Under the pieces are notes generated by a model. It was not told the origin of the DNA, made no database searches, and worked only from the letters and a program-made list of their open reading frames with translations. The position numbers and the translations under genes were made by a program. A stretch of DNA of 59,819 nucleotides, taken from positions 1-59,819 of IMG/VR virus record IMGVR_UViG_3300033149_006677; one strand, 5' to 3'. Positions 47,294 to 55,626 of the stretch are shown one piece after another. This DNA comes from a virus. Position 1 is the first letter of the stretch; each line of letters opens with the position of its first letter.

Positions 47294-48006
47294 TGGCGGG
47301 GAAATCAAAGATCGAATGGACAGACGCTACATGGAATCCGACTATGGGCTGTACCAAGGTTAGCCCAGGTTGTAAGCATTGCTATGCAGAGCGAATCGCC
47401 AAGAGGCTTAAGGCGATGGGAGTACCTGGCTATGAGCGCGGCTTTGAGCTGAGCATCCACAGTAACCTCTTGGACCGCCCTTTGCGCTGGCGGAAGCCTA
47501 GAATGGTATTTGTAAACTCTATGAGCGATCTCTTTCATGAGGATGTTCCTGAGTGGTTTATTCAGAGTGTTTTTGCGATCATGCACAAGGCTTCGTGGCA
47601 TACGTTTCAGATTCTTACCAAGCGCTCTGGGCGCTTGGCGGAGCTTGCTCAGAAGCTGGATTGGGCGGAAAACATCTGGATGGGGGTGTCGGTGGAAAAT
47701 GAGGATTACTTGTTTCGCGTAGATGACTTGCGAAAGACTGAGGCCAAGATCAAGTTCTTATCGTTAGAGCCATTACTTGGCCCGCTTCCGCGTTTGGATT
47801 TAGAGGGGATTGATTGGGTTATTGTTGGTGGGGAGTCTGGCCCCAATGCTAGACCTATGGACATCGGCTGGGTGAGAGAAATTCGTGACAAGTGCCTAGA
47901 GGCAGGGATTCCGTTTTTCTTCAAGCAATGGGGTGGAGTGAACAAAAAGAGCACGGGGCGTGTCTTGGATGGAAGAGTCTGGGATCAAATGCCAAGCAAG
48001 GGGTAG
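47293..48006 (+). CDS. DUF5131 (phage Gp37/Gp68 family) protein, 237 aa
   Basis: KIEWTDATWNPTMGC followed by SPGCKHCYAE gives the family's Cys cluster, which is likely to bind a 4Fe-4S centre in a radical-SAM-like barrel. Later motifs NSMSDLFHEDVP, ILTKRSGRL, SLEPLLGPL, VGGESGPNARPM and FFKQWGG are all conserved in this family. Reaction unknown. The start is ATG 47293, overlapping the previous stop; an in-frame extension upstream is a shadow. Confidence 0.9.
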   Translation: MAGKSKIEWTDATWNPTMGCTKVSPGCKHCYAERIAKRLKAMGVPGYERGFELSIHSNLLDRPLRWRKPRMVFVNSMSDLFHEDVPEWFIQSVFAIMHKASWHTFQILTKRSGRLAELAQKLDWAENIWMGVSVENEDYLFRVDDLRKTEAKIKFLSLEPLLGPLPRLDLEGIDWVIVGGESGPNARPMDIGWVREIRDKCLEAGIPFFFKQWGGVNKKSTGRVLDGRVWDQMPSKG

Positions 48007-48091
48007 TTGGGTAGCAGATAGGCCGGTACCATTTTGGTCGGAAGCTATTAGTGAGTTGGCTAATAAGAATTGGAGAAGAGGAGTGGAATAA
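47969..48091 (+). CDS. Possible small protein, 40 aa
   Basis: Open frame overlapping the end of the DUF5131 gene by 38 bases and ending TAATG on the next gene start. No good ribosome binding site; listed because it fills the 84-base gap and has protein-like composition (WVADRPVPFWSEAISELANK). Confidence 0.3.
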   Translation: MEESGIKCQARGSWVADRPVPFWSEAISELANKNWRRGVE

Positions 48092-48372
48092 TGTTGAAGT
48101 ATCATAGTTGTGGCGAGCCGATCTGGGAAAACAGAATCTGGAACGGCAAAGCATGGATAAATGTGTATTTGGGACGAGGCGGATTGCCGGCAGAGCGCTG
48201 TCCGCGTTGTACAAGATTGATTATGGAGGATGATCTATCGCCGGTGTGGCTCGATGACTTCTCGGATCTCATTAAATGTGAAAGAGAGGGGATAATCTAT
48301 GATTTAGGATATGACAGTGGCTGGAATGCTGGTTATCGTCTAGGTGTTGAGGATGGGAAGAGGAAGCGATGA
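48091..48372 (+). CDS. Zinc-ribbon-like hypothetical protein, 93 aa
   Basis: ATG 48091 has AGGAG upstream. HSCG and CPRC could form a zinc site (residues 5-8 and about 37-40). The C-terminal GYDSGWNAGYRLG segment is Gly/Tyr-rich. Overlaps the methylase start by 4 bases. Not recognised. Confidence 0.6.
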   Translation: MLKYHSCGEPIWENRIWNGKAWINVYLGRGGLPAERCPRCTRLIMEDDLSPVWLDDFSDLIKCEREGIIYDLGYDSGWNAGYRLGVEDGKRKR

Positions 48373-49232
48373 GCATGGGAAGGCTAGCGCCACTTCGATG
48401 GTTCGGGGGCAAGTATCATCTTGCGAATAAACTCCTCCCGCTTATTCCCGATCATCATACCTATGTCGAGGTATTTGGTGGTGGGGCTATGCTGTTGTTT
48501 GCTAAGGCGCCATCTCCCGTTGAGGTGTACAATGACATCGACGGTGGCCTGGTAAACTTCTTTCGAGTGATACGCGATGAAAAGAAGTTTAAGCAATTCC
48601 ATAGGCTTGTGTCGTTGACGCCCTACTCTAGAGAGGAGTATTACTTCTGCCGAGATACATGGGAAAGCATTGAGGATGATGTTGAGAGAGCGTATAGGTG
48701 GTACGTTGTAGCGAGAATGGGCTTTAGTGGCGATTTTTCGAAAGGGGGGTGGAGCTTTGCAGTTACGGCGTCCGTGAATGGTATGGCTCAGCCCTGTTGG
48801 CGATGGCTCTCTGGTATTGACAAATTGCCAGAGATTCACAAAAGAATTATAAGAGTTCAAATAGAGCATTATGATTGGAGGAAAATTTTAGAAATATACG
48901 ACACTGAAGATACATTCTTTTATTGTGATCCCCCATATATCTTGAGCACCAGGCGTAGTGGTGGGTATAGATACGAAATGACGAATGATGATCATAAAGA
49001 GCTAGTGGCTGAAGCCTTAAGACTCAAGGGCAAGGTCATGCTGAGTGGATACGATCATCCTATCTACAAGCCACTTGAAGATGCAGGATGGAGCAAGCGA
49101 CAATTCGATGTCGCTTGTGTCGCGGCTGGGCGCACTCGTGCTACTGGATTGCGGGGCGCGGGTTCTGCTAGTCATCAGCGGCGCACAGAGTGTGTGTGGA
49201 TGAACTATGAGATACAGAGAAAGCTATTCTGA
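48369..49232 (+). CDS. dam: Dam-type DNA adenine methylase 1, 287 aa
   Basis: D12-class N6-adenine methyltransferase. RWFGGKYHLANKLLPLIP (N-terminal), VEVFGGGAMLLFAK (SAM-binding FxGxG), VEVYNDIDGGLVNFFRV and FFYCDPPYIL (catalytic DPPY). Such enzymes modify GATC or related sites to protect phage DNA from restriction. Its paralogues are at 50155 and 50905. Confidence 0.92.
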   Translation: MSMGRLAPLRWFGGKYHLANKLLPLIPDHHTYVEVFGGGAMLLFAKAPSPVEVYNDIDGGLVNFFRVIRDEKKFKQFHRLVSLTPYSREEYYFCRDTWESIEDDVERAYRWYVVARMGFSGDFSKGGWSFAVTASVNGMAQPCWRWLSGIDKLPEIHKRIIRVQIEHYDWRKILEIYDTEDTFFYCDPPYILSTRRSGGYRYEMTNDDHKELVAEALRLKGKVMLSGYDHPIYKPLEDAGWSKRQFDVACVAAGRTRATGLRGAGSASHQRRTECVWMNYEIQRKLF

Positions 49233-49246
49233 GCTAGGAGGCGTAA

Positions 49247-49450
49247 ATGAGCGAGACTCTTGTGGATGATGTGCGACGACTTATTATTGCTGCTCTAAGG
49301 TGGTACGAAATGAAGTCTGCGGCCAATGCCAGAGAGCTGAGGAACTCAGTTACGGCGCTGTTGTCTGATTTGCGACAAGAAGGGTACGACGAAGATCGCA
49401 TAGACGAGCTATTGGATACATGGAGGAAAAGTAATGGAAAAGCAAATTAG
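49247..49450 (+). CDS. Hypothetical protein, 67 aa
   Basis: Small helical acidic/basic protein, with GGAGG at a good distance. Its stop overlaps the next gene by 17 bases. Not recognised. Confidence 0.6.
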   Translation: MSETLVDDVRRLIIAALRWYEMKSAANARELRNSVTALLSDLRQEGYDEDRIDELLDTWRKSNGKAN

Positions 49451-50168
49451 TGGCATTTTGTACCAGCTGACGGAGCAAATCTTTCTAAAAGAGGGACGAC
49501 ACGATCTACACAGCGCATGTTATGGCGCCGAGTATGAGACGGATGTATTTATGATGCATCCTTACTGTTGGTGCCAAAGAGACGAGTGTCCTTGGTGTCG
49601 GGCGGAGGATCCAATGCCTAACTTCTGGTACAAGCCTACCGATTTCAAGGTTTGGTGGTATAAGTATGTTGGGCGCGACATGACGTGTAAGGGAAACTAC
49701 CCTCATGATATGTATGTTAAATGCTTTGAGAGCCTATGGCCCAAGGATAGCGATGAAAATTGCTGGTACTTATTGTTAGAAGAATCAGACATGGTGGCTA
49801 AGCTAGTCTTATGCTTTAATGTCTACGATACAGGATCTAAGGTAGAAGGCGAGATCCCGCTGATGACTTGGTTCGGTTGGCTTTTTGGGTGGGATTTCGA
49901 TGCTTTGTTTTCGGGACTCTTGGATGGGCTTCAGCTGGCGTACAATGACAAAGAGCTGATAAGACGAATTGAGGAGCTGGATCGGCAATATCCGAGCCTT
50001 CGTCGTCTTATCGCCAAGAGGGCGACCGAGTGGCATTTCTCGATGATCGAGTGGCACGAGAAATGGATTAATGAGATCAAGCAAAATGTTCTCAAGGGCA
50101 ACCTTCAGGATGTAACGCCTAGTATGTATCTCTTTGGCGCAGAGGATCTGACGGATGATAGCGAATAA
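49434..50168 (+). CDS. Hypothetical protein, 244 aa
   Basis: N-terminal Cys/His/Trp-rich region (PYCWCQRDECPWC, residues about 43-55) might bind a metal, followed by a hydrophobic aromatic stretch (LMTWFGWLFGWDFDALF) and helical C-terminus. Not recognised. Located between methylase 1 and the defective methylase. Confidence 0.6.
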   Translation: MEKQISGILYQLTEQIFLKEGRHDLHSACYGAEYETDVFMMHPYCWCQRDECPWCRAEDPMPNFWYKPTDFKVWWYKYVGRDMTCKGNYPHDMYVKCFESLWPKDSDENCWYLLLEESDMVAKLVLCFNVYDTGSKVEGEIPLMTWFGWLFGWDFDALFSGLLDGLQLAYNDKELIRRIEELDRQYPSLRRLIAKRATEWHFSMIEWHEKWINEIKQNVLKGNLQDVTPSMYLFGAEDLTDDSE

Positions 50169-50892
50169 TATGCGGGTCTTTAACCAAGAGCTTTTAAAGT
50201 ATATACCAGAGCACAAGATATACGTCGAGATGTTTGGTTCGGCGGGGGCTTTGCTTTTTACAAAGCCTCCTTCCCAAGTGGAGGTCTATAATGACATAGA
50301 TAGTAATTTGATAAAGCTCTTTGAGGTTTTGCGAAATGTAGTAAAACTTCAAAGCTTTTCGAGAATTGCGAATTTTCCCGATTCATTTATGGGGAGCGAG
50401 TCCCAGGATGAGGAAGGGACCCAGGATTGGGCTTTTTACGTGCGCCTGCATGAATGGTTCAGCAGGGTCAGATCGGTGCTAGATGATAGCAATGTGTACC
50501 GCTCACATAAGCATGTGCAAAGAATCATCCATAATGTTCGTGGACATGGGTCCAAATGGTTAGAGGATGTAGACGGGCTGGAGCAATTGTATGCGCGCAT
50601 GCTTCGAGTGCAGATCGAGCACTACGATTGGAGGAAGATATTCGACATTTACGACAGGCCCCACACATTCTTCTATTGCAATTTCTTGGCTGACTATTGT
50701 GCTGGCATGTTACCAGAGGAGGTAGATGAGTTTATAGAGAGAGCGGATGCGATAAAAGGGATGGCAATGGTTGTTGGGACTAACGGCATCCGCGATAAGT
50801 TGCAGGATCATGGGTGGCATTGTATAATCATAGAGGACGTGGTTGCCCCTGTCATCTTTGTCAACTACGCTCATTCCATCAAGATAATCTAG
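50155..50892 (+). CDS. Dam-like protein lacking the catalytic motif, 245 aa
   Basis: Clearly a D12 methylase relative: KIYVEMFGSAGALLFTKPP, QVEVYNDIDSNLIKLFEVL, RMLRVQIEHYDWRKIFDIYD align with methylase 1. Where methylase 1 has FFYCDPPY it has FFYCNFLA, so catalytic Asp-Pro-Pro-Tyr is missing, and FxGGG became FGSAG. The reading frame is intact with overlapping start, so it is more likely a DNA-binding or regulatory partner than a decayed gene. Confidence 0.8.
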   Translation: MIANNMRVFNQELLKYIPEHKIYVEMFGSAGALLFTKPPSQVEVYNDIDSNLIKLFEVLRNVVKLQSFSRIANFPDSFMGSESQDEEGTQDWAFYVRLHEWFSRVRSVLDDSNVYRSHKHVQRIIHNVRGHGSKWLEDVDGLEQLYARMLRVQIEHYDWRKIFDIYDRPHTFFYCNFLADYCAGMLPEEVDEFIERADAIKGMAMVVGTNGIRDKLQDHGWHCIIIEDVVAPVIFVNYAHSIKII

Positions 50893-50904
50893 AGGGGAAA
50901 ATGA

Positions 50905-51765
50905 ATGCCACGAAGTATAACGAAGCCTTTCACATGGTTAGGAGGAAAGCATTTTCTTGTCGGCAAATTGCTACCCTTGGTACCACATCATAAAGCGTAT
51001 ATAGAGCCATTTGGCGGTGGCGCTAGCATGCTGTTGAGAAAGGACCCTGCGCCGATTGAGGTATATAACGACATTGACGCAGGGCTTGCTAATTTCTTTA
51101 GGGTTATAAAAGATGAGGAGAAGTTTAAGAGATTCTACCGAATGGCTGTGCTTACATTAGTGTCTCGTGAAGAATACATGGTATGCCGAGACACATGGCA
51201 AGATGAGAAGGATGATGTCATACGGGCGTATAAATGGTTTGTCGTCGCGAGATTGTCTTTTGGCGGATTGTTCGCTGAGGCATGGGGCTTTTCGGTAAAT
51301 TCCACGTCCAACAACATGGCTCAGCGTTGTGCGTCCTGGATGTCTGCGCTAGCTGGCATGGTAGATGTACACGAGCGATTCAAAAACGTGATAGTTGAGA
51401 ATGCTGATTGGCGTGTTATCATGGATAAGTATGACTCTCCTGATGCTTTTTTCTATCTTGATCCGCCTTATGTTCCATCTACTCGTCGGGCCGGTAAGTA
51501 TGCGCATGAGCTGACTATGCAAGACCATGAGGATTTGATTGAGCGGATCCTGAAAGCGGAGGGCAAGATTCTGCTGAGTGGCTATGACAATGAGCTATAC
51601 GATGGATTGGTCGATGCGGGTTGGACAAAGATGGTGTTCGAGACTACATGTTTCGTTATCGCGCATACCACATTGACGAAAAACCTAGGAAAGGGCGCAT
51701 TGAAGGACCAAAAAAGGCATGAGACAATATGGATGAATTATAACGTGGGGGGCGGATTATGCTAG
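50905..51765 (+). CDS. Dam-type DNA adenine methylase 2, 286 aa
   Basis: Intact D12 methylase: TWLGGKHFLVGKLLPLVP, IEPFGGGASMLLRK, VYNDIDAGLANFFRV and FFYLDPPYVPS. It is closer to methylase 1 than the middle copy is. AGAGGGG site. Two active-looking adenine methylases suggest two target sites or redundancy against restriction. Confidence 0.92.
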   Translation: MPRSITKPFTWLGGKHFLVGKLLPLVPHHKAYIEPFGGGASMLLRKDPAPIEVYNDIDAGLANFFRVIKDEEKFKRFYRMAVLTLVSREEYMVCRDTWQDEKDDVIRAYKWFVVARLSFGGLFAEAWGFSVNSTSNNMAQRCASWMSALAGMVDVHERFKNVIVENADWRVIMDKYDSPDAFFYLDPPYVPSTRRAGKYAHELTMQDHEDLIERILKAEGKILLSGYDNELYDGLVDAGWTKMVFETTCFVIAHTTLTKNLGKGALKDQKRHETIWMNYNVGGGLC

Positions 51766-52082
51766 AGACATTCTTGGTTTTGGCGATTCTTGCGATAGCT
51801 AGGCAATATGATGTGTCAGAGCAGTATATGGAATGCATAATATATCATGAGTCGGCAGGCGATCCTGCTGCTGTTGGCGATGAGGGCGAAGCTATTGGAT
51901 TGCTCCAGTGGCATGAGGACTCGTGGAGATTCGTTAGAGAGAAGATGGGCGAGGACCCATCGCCAGAGTTAAGATGGAACCCGATCGAATCTGCAAAAAC
52001 GGCCGCGTATGCCATGCGACAACTCGGTTTGTGGCATTGGTGGTCTACTCACGATATGTGCAAGCAATTCCTTGAGCCGTGA
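51759..52082 (+). CDS. Lysozyme/SLT-like cell-wall hydrolase, 107 aa
   Basis: N-terminal hydrophobic start (LETFLVLAILAIA) could be a signal or SAR sequence. The core reads ECIIYHESAGDP with the likely catalytic Glu followed by Ser, then GEAIGLLQWHEDSW, the GLxQ motif of transglycosylase-like lysozymes. Last rightward gene, before a terminator. It may be a second lytic enzyme next to the amidase at 15801. Confidence 0.75.
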   Translation: MLETFLVLAILAIARQYDVSEQYMECIIYHESAGDPAAVGDEGEAIGLLQWHEDSWRFVREKMGEDPSPELRWNPIESAKTAAYAMRQLGLWHWWSTHDMCKQFLEP

Positions 52083-52124
52083 CGATGCTGAAAAAAACTT
52101 TAACGTTTTCCGATACTTTTGTGC

Positions 52125-52160
52125 AAAAAAAGAGAGGGCGCCACATCGGCGCCCTCTCTT
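52125..52160. terminator. Bidirectional terminator at the convergent junction
   Basis: Perfect 12-bp GC-rich stem (52131-52142 with 52148-52159), 5-base loop. TTTTTT follows on the minus strand (52130-52125). It separates the rightward operon (ends 52082) from the leftward one (ends 52179). Confidence 0.9.
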
Positions 52161-52178
52161 GTAATGCTAGCTTTGTAG

Positions 52179-53234
52179 TTACTTGATCTCTTTCACCTTA
52201 TCCCTGATGGCGCGCAAGGCTATAGGCCATGTGTCCTTGCCATCGTACATGGCAAACGCGACGGGCATTGCGCGCTTAGGGATATTCTTCACAACCCATT
52301 GTGCGAAGCTTGCGCGATCTTGGTCAAGCTCTGACGCAATGTTGGCTTTCGTGCATTCAGAGACAACCTCGAGGGCATGATTCTCTATACGCGATACGAT
52401 GGACAAAATACGGGGCAAGAATTCGTCTGGTATTCCCTCGATGTAGTCGGGTAAAGAACCATCCAGCATATACTGGTAGATGCGCTTGGGCGACATATTG
52501 TAGAGCATACGATGGACTCTAAGATAGTCATCGCCCTTGAACTTGAATCGTTGGCCGTCCTTGAATCTTGCTACAAAGCCTTCCATCTCCGCAGCTTCTA
52601 TCTCTCTGGTCGCATCGATGAGCTCATCGATGTTACGGAAGAACCACATTTTAGGCGTAGACAGATTCAGCTCCTTGGCTAATGGCAGAAACTCTGTCAT
52701 CCAGTAGTCCTGTCCCGTAAAGCGATCAATGCAGCCTATTAGCACCAATTCGCTTTTTCCCTTGTAATCTACTACTATTCGGTTTTCTGGATAGATAATC
52801 TCGAATAGCAGCGTTAGATTGTCGGGGATCTTGGATACATCCACGTGCTTGTTGAGCCATTCGGTTGCCCATAGTGCTTGGTCGGATGTAAACGACTGCT
52901 TTGTCGCAATCTTGTGTTCGCCATTCTCGCGATACAAGATGCCCAGGGAGCCGTCCATCTTTGTGGTCACTTCCCGAAGGGGGGCGGATGTGACCCGCCC
53001 CCCTTGATTCCAGTTGAAAAACTTTTCGAATGGTAGCGCGACAATCTCTCTCGTGCTTGGATTGAGAATAAGGCCACGGCAGATACGCTCTACCCAAGGC
53101 CATTTATCCTCTATCACCGCATTCCTGGTGTAGTGCAGTAGCACCAGATCATTGTGTTTTATGCGGCGGATGTTCCAGAGCTTTTCGATTTCTACGCCGC
53201 GCTCGATCATGTCAAACAGGACACTGATATTCAT
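52179..53234 (-). CDS. T4 Rnl1-like RNA ligase, 351 aa
   Basis: ATP-dependent RNA ligase that joins 3'-OH and 5'-phosphate RNA ends. TTKMDGSLG gives the adenylated Lys (K92) of motif I, CRGLILNPSTREIVALPFEKFFNW lies upstream as in Rnl1, LLFEIIYPENRIV is motif IIIa/IIIb-like, EGFVARF motif IV, and RFKFKGDDYLRVH motif V. Start ATG 53232-53234 has GGAGAG upstream. Last gene of the leftward operon. It may repair tRNA cut by host defence nucleases, as T4 Rnl1 does. Confidence 0.88.
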   Translation of the reverse strand: MNISVLFDMIERGVEIEKLWNIRRIKHNDLVLLHYTRNAVIEDKWPWVERICRGLILNPSTREIVALPFEKFFNWNQGGRVTSAPLREVTTKMDGSLGILYRENGEHKIATKQSFTSDQALWATEWLNKHVDVSKIPDNLTLLFEIIYPENRIVVDYKGKSELVLIGCIDRFTGQDYWMTEFLPLAKELNLSTPKMWFFRNIDELIDATREIEAAEMEGFVARFKDGQRFKFKGDDYLRVHRMLYNMSPKRIYQYMLDGSLPDYIEGIPDEFLPRILSIVSRIENHALEVVSECTKANIASELDQDRASFAQWVVKNIPKRAMPVAFAMYDGKDTWPIALRAIRDKVKEIK

Positions 53235-53244
53235 CTCGTCTCTC

Positions 53245-53604
53245 CTAGATGCCAAGCTTGCGACGAATTAGCTCCACGAATTGTGGACAATACTTGGTTA
53301 TAGCATGTGGTCGCTTGTCGATGAGGCTTTGAGCAATGCGCTTTATTGCGTCCATTGCATCCTCGGCATAGATGGTCGCTGCAATACGGTCGTCTATGCT
53401 AGGATGTGCCCCCTCGCCCCATCGTTTCAAAATATCAATGGTCTCCGACGCGTCTTGGCGCGTCATGTCCTCTGTCTGTAGATCGAACTGGTCAACGAAT
53501 TCCGCAACAGTTGGGAATGCGTCACGGTAGAGATCCGCTTGGCGCTTAATGCGCTCAACTAGATCGTTGATATAGGCCAATTGCTTTTCTGTAGCTTCTC
53601 TCAT
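53245..53604 (-). CDS. Hypothetical helical protein, 119 aa
   Basis: Starts with REATEKQLAYINDLVERI, an ATEKQxxYIxxL motif common to small nucleic-acid-associated phage proteins. Helical throughout. AAGGAGG site. Ends 10 bases before the RNA ligase start; not recognised further. Confidence 0.65.
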   Translation of the reverse strand: MREATEKQLAYINDLVERIKRQADLYRDAFPTVAEFVDQFDLQTEDMTRQDASETIDILKRWGEGAHPSIDDRIAATIYAEDAMDAIKRIAQSLIDKRPHAITKYCPQFVELIRRKLGI

Positions 53605-53762
53605 CGCTGTTTCCTCCTTGCCATTATCCAGGCGTTTCTAATCAGCCTCAGCATTCCAATGGTGAATATAACGATATTCAGGTATAGCAATGCATATCCC
53701 CCTTCCCATGTATCTTTGCGCAAAGATACATGCTTTATTCTGATGTTTTTGTACAGACCCAT
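53601..53762 (-). CDS. Single-pass membrane protein, 53 aa
   Basis: A reading frame (MGLYKNIRIKHVSLRKDTWE...) with a hydrophobic helix near residues 22-40 (GYALLYLNIVIFTIGML) and a basic end. It overlaps the previous small gene and its stop overlaps the next start (ATGA). No clear ribosome binding site, so translation would be coupled. Confidence 0.5.
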   Translation of the reverse strand: MGLYKNIRIKHVSLRKDTWEGGYALLYLNIVIFTIGMLRLIRNAWIMARRKQR

Positions 53763-53815
53763 AGGCCAATGAGAATAGCCAGCGTGAATGACAGCATAAA
53801 CACCAAGTCATTCAT
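53735..53815 (-). CDS. Single-pass membrane peptide, 26 aa
   Basis: GGAGGAG lies 6 bases before the ATG (53813-53815). The peptide is mostly one hydrophobic helix (LVFMLSFTLAILIGLWVC). It starts 8 bases inside the upstream gene end. A perfect 20-bp palindrome (53710-53729) follows its stop. Confidence 0.55.
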   Translation of the reverse strand: MNDLVFMLSFTLAILIGLWVCTKTSE

Positions 53816-54194
53816 CTTTCTCCTCCACTACATCTCCTGACGTTACAACATCTTCTGGCTGGTACCCCGAGTTTTCACATGCTCTCTGCAGGAGATCTTC
53901 ATCTACCAGATCGTCAGGCTTCACCCATTTTCTTTTGCGATAGCATTTGACCAAGTAGTAGATTTCTCCCAGGGTTCCCGTGACTGGTAATGTTGGCAGA
54001 TAGATGCCCATGTCGCCAAGGTTGCCAATGCCATATTCGTCGATGACAGTTTTTTTGAATACCTCCAATGTTACTTCCGCATCTTTGCACCAGCATTCCC
54101 AAAGCTTTCGCAATCCCTCGTCAGGATCCTTACATGCATAATAGTCGTTACCATCGAACACGATAGTCGCAAAATAGTAATTAGTCTTGCTCAT
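53808..54194 (-). CDS. Hypothetical protein, 128 aa
   Basis: Start at ATG 54192-54194 with GGAGGGGG upstream. Acidic, aromatic-rich, with two Cys-Trp pairs near residues 34-36. Overlaps the previous gene by 14 bases. Not recognised. Confidence 0.6.
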   Translation of the reverse strand: MSKTNYYFATIVFDGNDYYACKDPDEGLRKLWECWCKDAEVTLEVFKKTVIDEYGIGNLGDMGIYLPTLPVTGTLGEIYYLVKCYRKRKWVKPDDLVDEDLLQRACENSGYQPEDVVTSGDVVEEKDE

Positions 54195-54582
54195 CATCCC
54201 CCTCCGCAAAATAGATGTGATTTACTTCATCGTCGCTTATCTCAATTGGGATAAAGCTCGGCGGGATGGAGGCCTCGCCGAGAAGATGCATCAGCCGCTT
54301 CTCATCTACTGGTACATAGCATTGCGCACAGCGCACAGCACCATGATACCAGTAACGAAAGATGGTGTTACTAAAGTCGCTTTCGATGTAGGTAGGCAGC
54401 AGATTGCTCACCTTTTCGATAGGTATCGGTTCGCCCTTGGCGATCATCTCTTTGACTTTCGCCATGCCTTCGGCAAACTCCGCTTGCCACATCTCGAATA
54501 GTCTAGAGAGAATTAGAGAACGGGATGGTTCGATCGTGAGCTTCTCTCCATCCCACAGCGTAAAAACATCATACACCCTCAT
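54181..54582 (-). CDS. Hypothetical protein, 133 aa
   Basis: Mixed alpha/beta protein with CAQC in the middle (possible metal or disulfide site) and acidic C-terminus (EGDDEQD). GAGGAATG upstream. Not recognised. Confidence 0.6.
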   Translation of the reverse strand: MRVYDVFTLWDGEKLTIEPSRSLILSRLFEMWQAEFAEGMAKVKEMIAKGEPIPIEKVSNLLPTYIESDFSNTIFRYWYHGAVRCAQCYVPVDEKRLMHLLGEASIPPSFIPIEISDDEVNHIYFAEGDDEQD

Positions 54583-54585
54583 CTC

Positions 54586-55002
54586 TCATTCCTCCTCTTC
54601 TAGCAATTGTCTGTTTAATCGCCGTAGCGCGCCATACATGTGTGGTTCCGGTGGCATGATAATAAGCGCGTCGGCATCTGAGTACCATACCCAGTCTAGG
54701 CCAATGCTGTAAAGTATCTCGGTGATTGCCTCGACTGTTGTCATGCGCAGTATCTTTGGCCTAATGACTTCCAGGAAATCTTTTATCCCGCGGATGCACA
54801 ACGCCTTTTGAATGGTTGCAAAAGGGGCTACTCTCTCGAAATTCTCTTCGGCGATTGGCTTAGAAATCCTCCAATCTCCGTATGGTCGCCAATCGCCGTC
54901 GTTCCAGAATTCGCATTCCGGTCCTTTGTATCCAGCATTGGCCGGCAAGATGCACTTCTTCAGAATGCCCACGTACTCGTATGATCGCTTTAGCCTGCTC
55001 AT
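54586..55002 (-). CDS. Hypothetical protein, 138 aa
   Basis: Start ATG 55000-55002 with GGAGG upstream; an in-frame extension to 55047 lies inside the previous gene. Contains ECEFWNDGDWRPYGDWR and an acidic tail. Not recognised. Confidence 0.6.
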   Translation of the reverse strand: MSRLKRSYEYVGILKKCILPANAGYKGPECEFWNDGDWRPYGDWRISKPIAEENFERVAPFATIQKALCIRGIKDFLEVIRPKILRMTTVEAITEILYSIGLDWVWYSDADALIIMPPEPHMYGALRRLNRQLLEEEE

Positions 55003-55397
55003 TTTACCTCCAATGGATAGCGGACGATTAGAAGCATATCTTTCCATTCGTAGTATGTCCAGTCATCGGCGTCAGCAGCATTTGCTATCGCCTCGATGGC
55101 AGCACGAAACGCTTCAGGTGCGATGTCACCCACAAGCCCTAGATGGTTAAGCTCTGTTCCGATGCTCACGATAAGGGGCTCGATCCCATATATTTCGAGG
55201 GCATTGTACTTTGGGATTCCGATGGGCATCTGCTCCGTTAGATTTTGGAGCTTCACCATCCACATTGGGATGAAGTGCTTTGATCCGAACGGGGAGGAAT
55301 CGCTCTCCTCTGTTCGCAATGGACAGTTTTCCCAATCGTCTTTGTTGAACACGGTAACGATGTTGTAGCGCACGGAGATTTCATCGTCGTGAATCAT
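54999..55397 (-). CDS. Hypothetical protein, 132 aa
   Basis: Alpha/beta protein with a beta-rich N-terminal half and a helical AFRAAIEAIANAADADD segment. GGAGGGAG site upstream. Overlaps neighbours on both sides. Not recognised. Confidence 0.6.
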   Translation of the reverse strand: MIHDDEISVRYNIVTVFNKDDWENCPLRTEESDSSPFGSKHFIPMWMVKLQNLTEQMPIGIPKYNALEIYGIEPLIVSIGTELNHLGLVGDIAPEAFRAAIEAIANAADADDWTYYEWKDMLLIVRYPLEVK

Positions 55398-55626
55398 TTT
55401 GCTCCCTCCAGAATGCTAGGTTCGCATCAATCTCTTGTTTGATACGCTTGGGCACATGTCCAGTGCGGTAGGTGAATTTTGCCCCCCTGCCTAGGATGCG
55501 CCCAGAAAGACAGCGATCAAGACCTTCTGGTAAATCGCAATATGCCTTCACCCAAGCCTTCTCATCTTGTACGTACACATAGATGTCTCTATGTGTACGA
55601 CTCCATTTGATTACACCATAGCTCAT
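55381..55626 (-). CDS. Paralogue family B protein, 81 aa
   Basis: Related to the protein at 3978-4232: YGVIKWS, DIYVY, RCLSGRILGRGAKFT and PKRIKQEI line up with it. Start follows GAGGAGG. The pair is about 8 kb apart across the join of the circle. Function unknown. Confidence 0.7.
   Translation of the reverse strand: MSYGVIKWSRTHRDIYVYVQDEKAWVKAYCDLPEGLDRCLSGRILGRGAKFTYRTGHVPKRIKQEIDANLAFWREQNDSRR

Noticed and set aside
50155-50892. Pseudogene call for the middle methylase
   Set aside because: The frame is intact with coupled start and good similarity outside the catalytic motif, so it is annotated as a gene.
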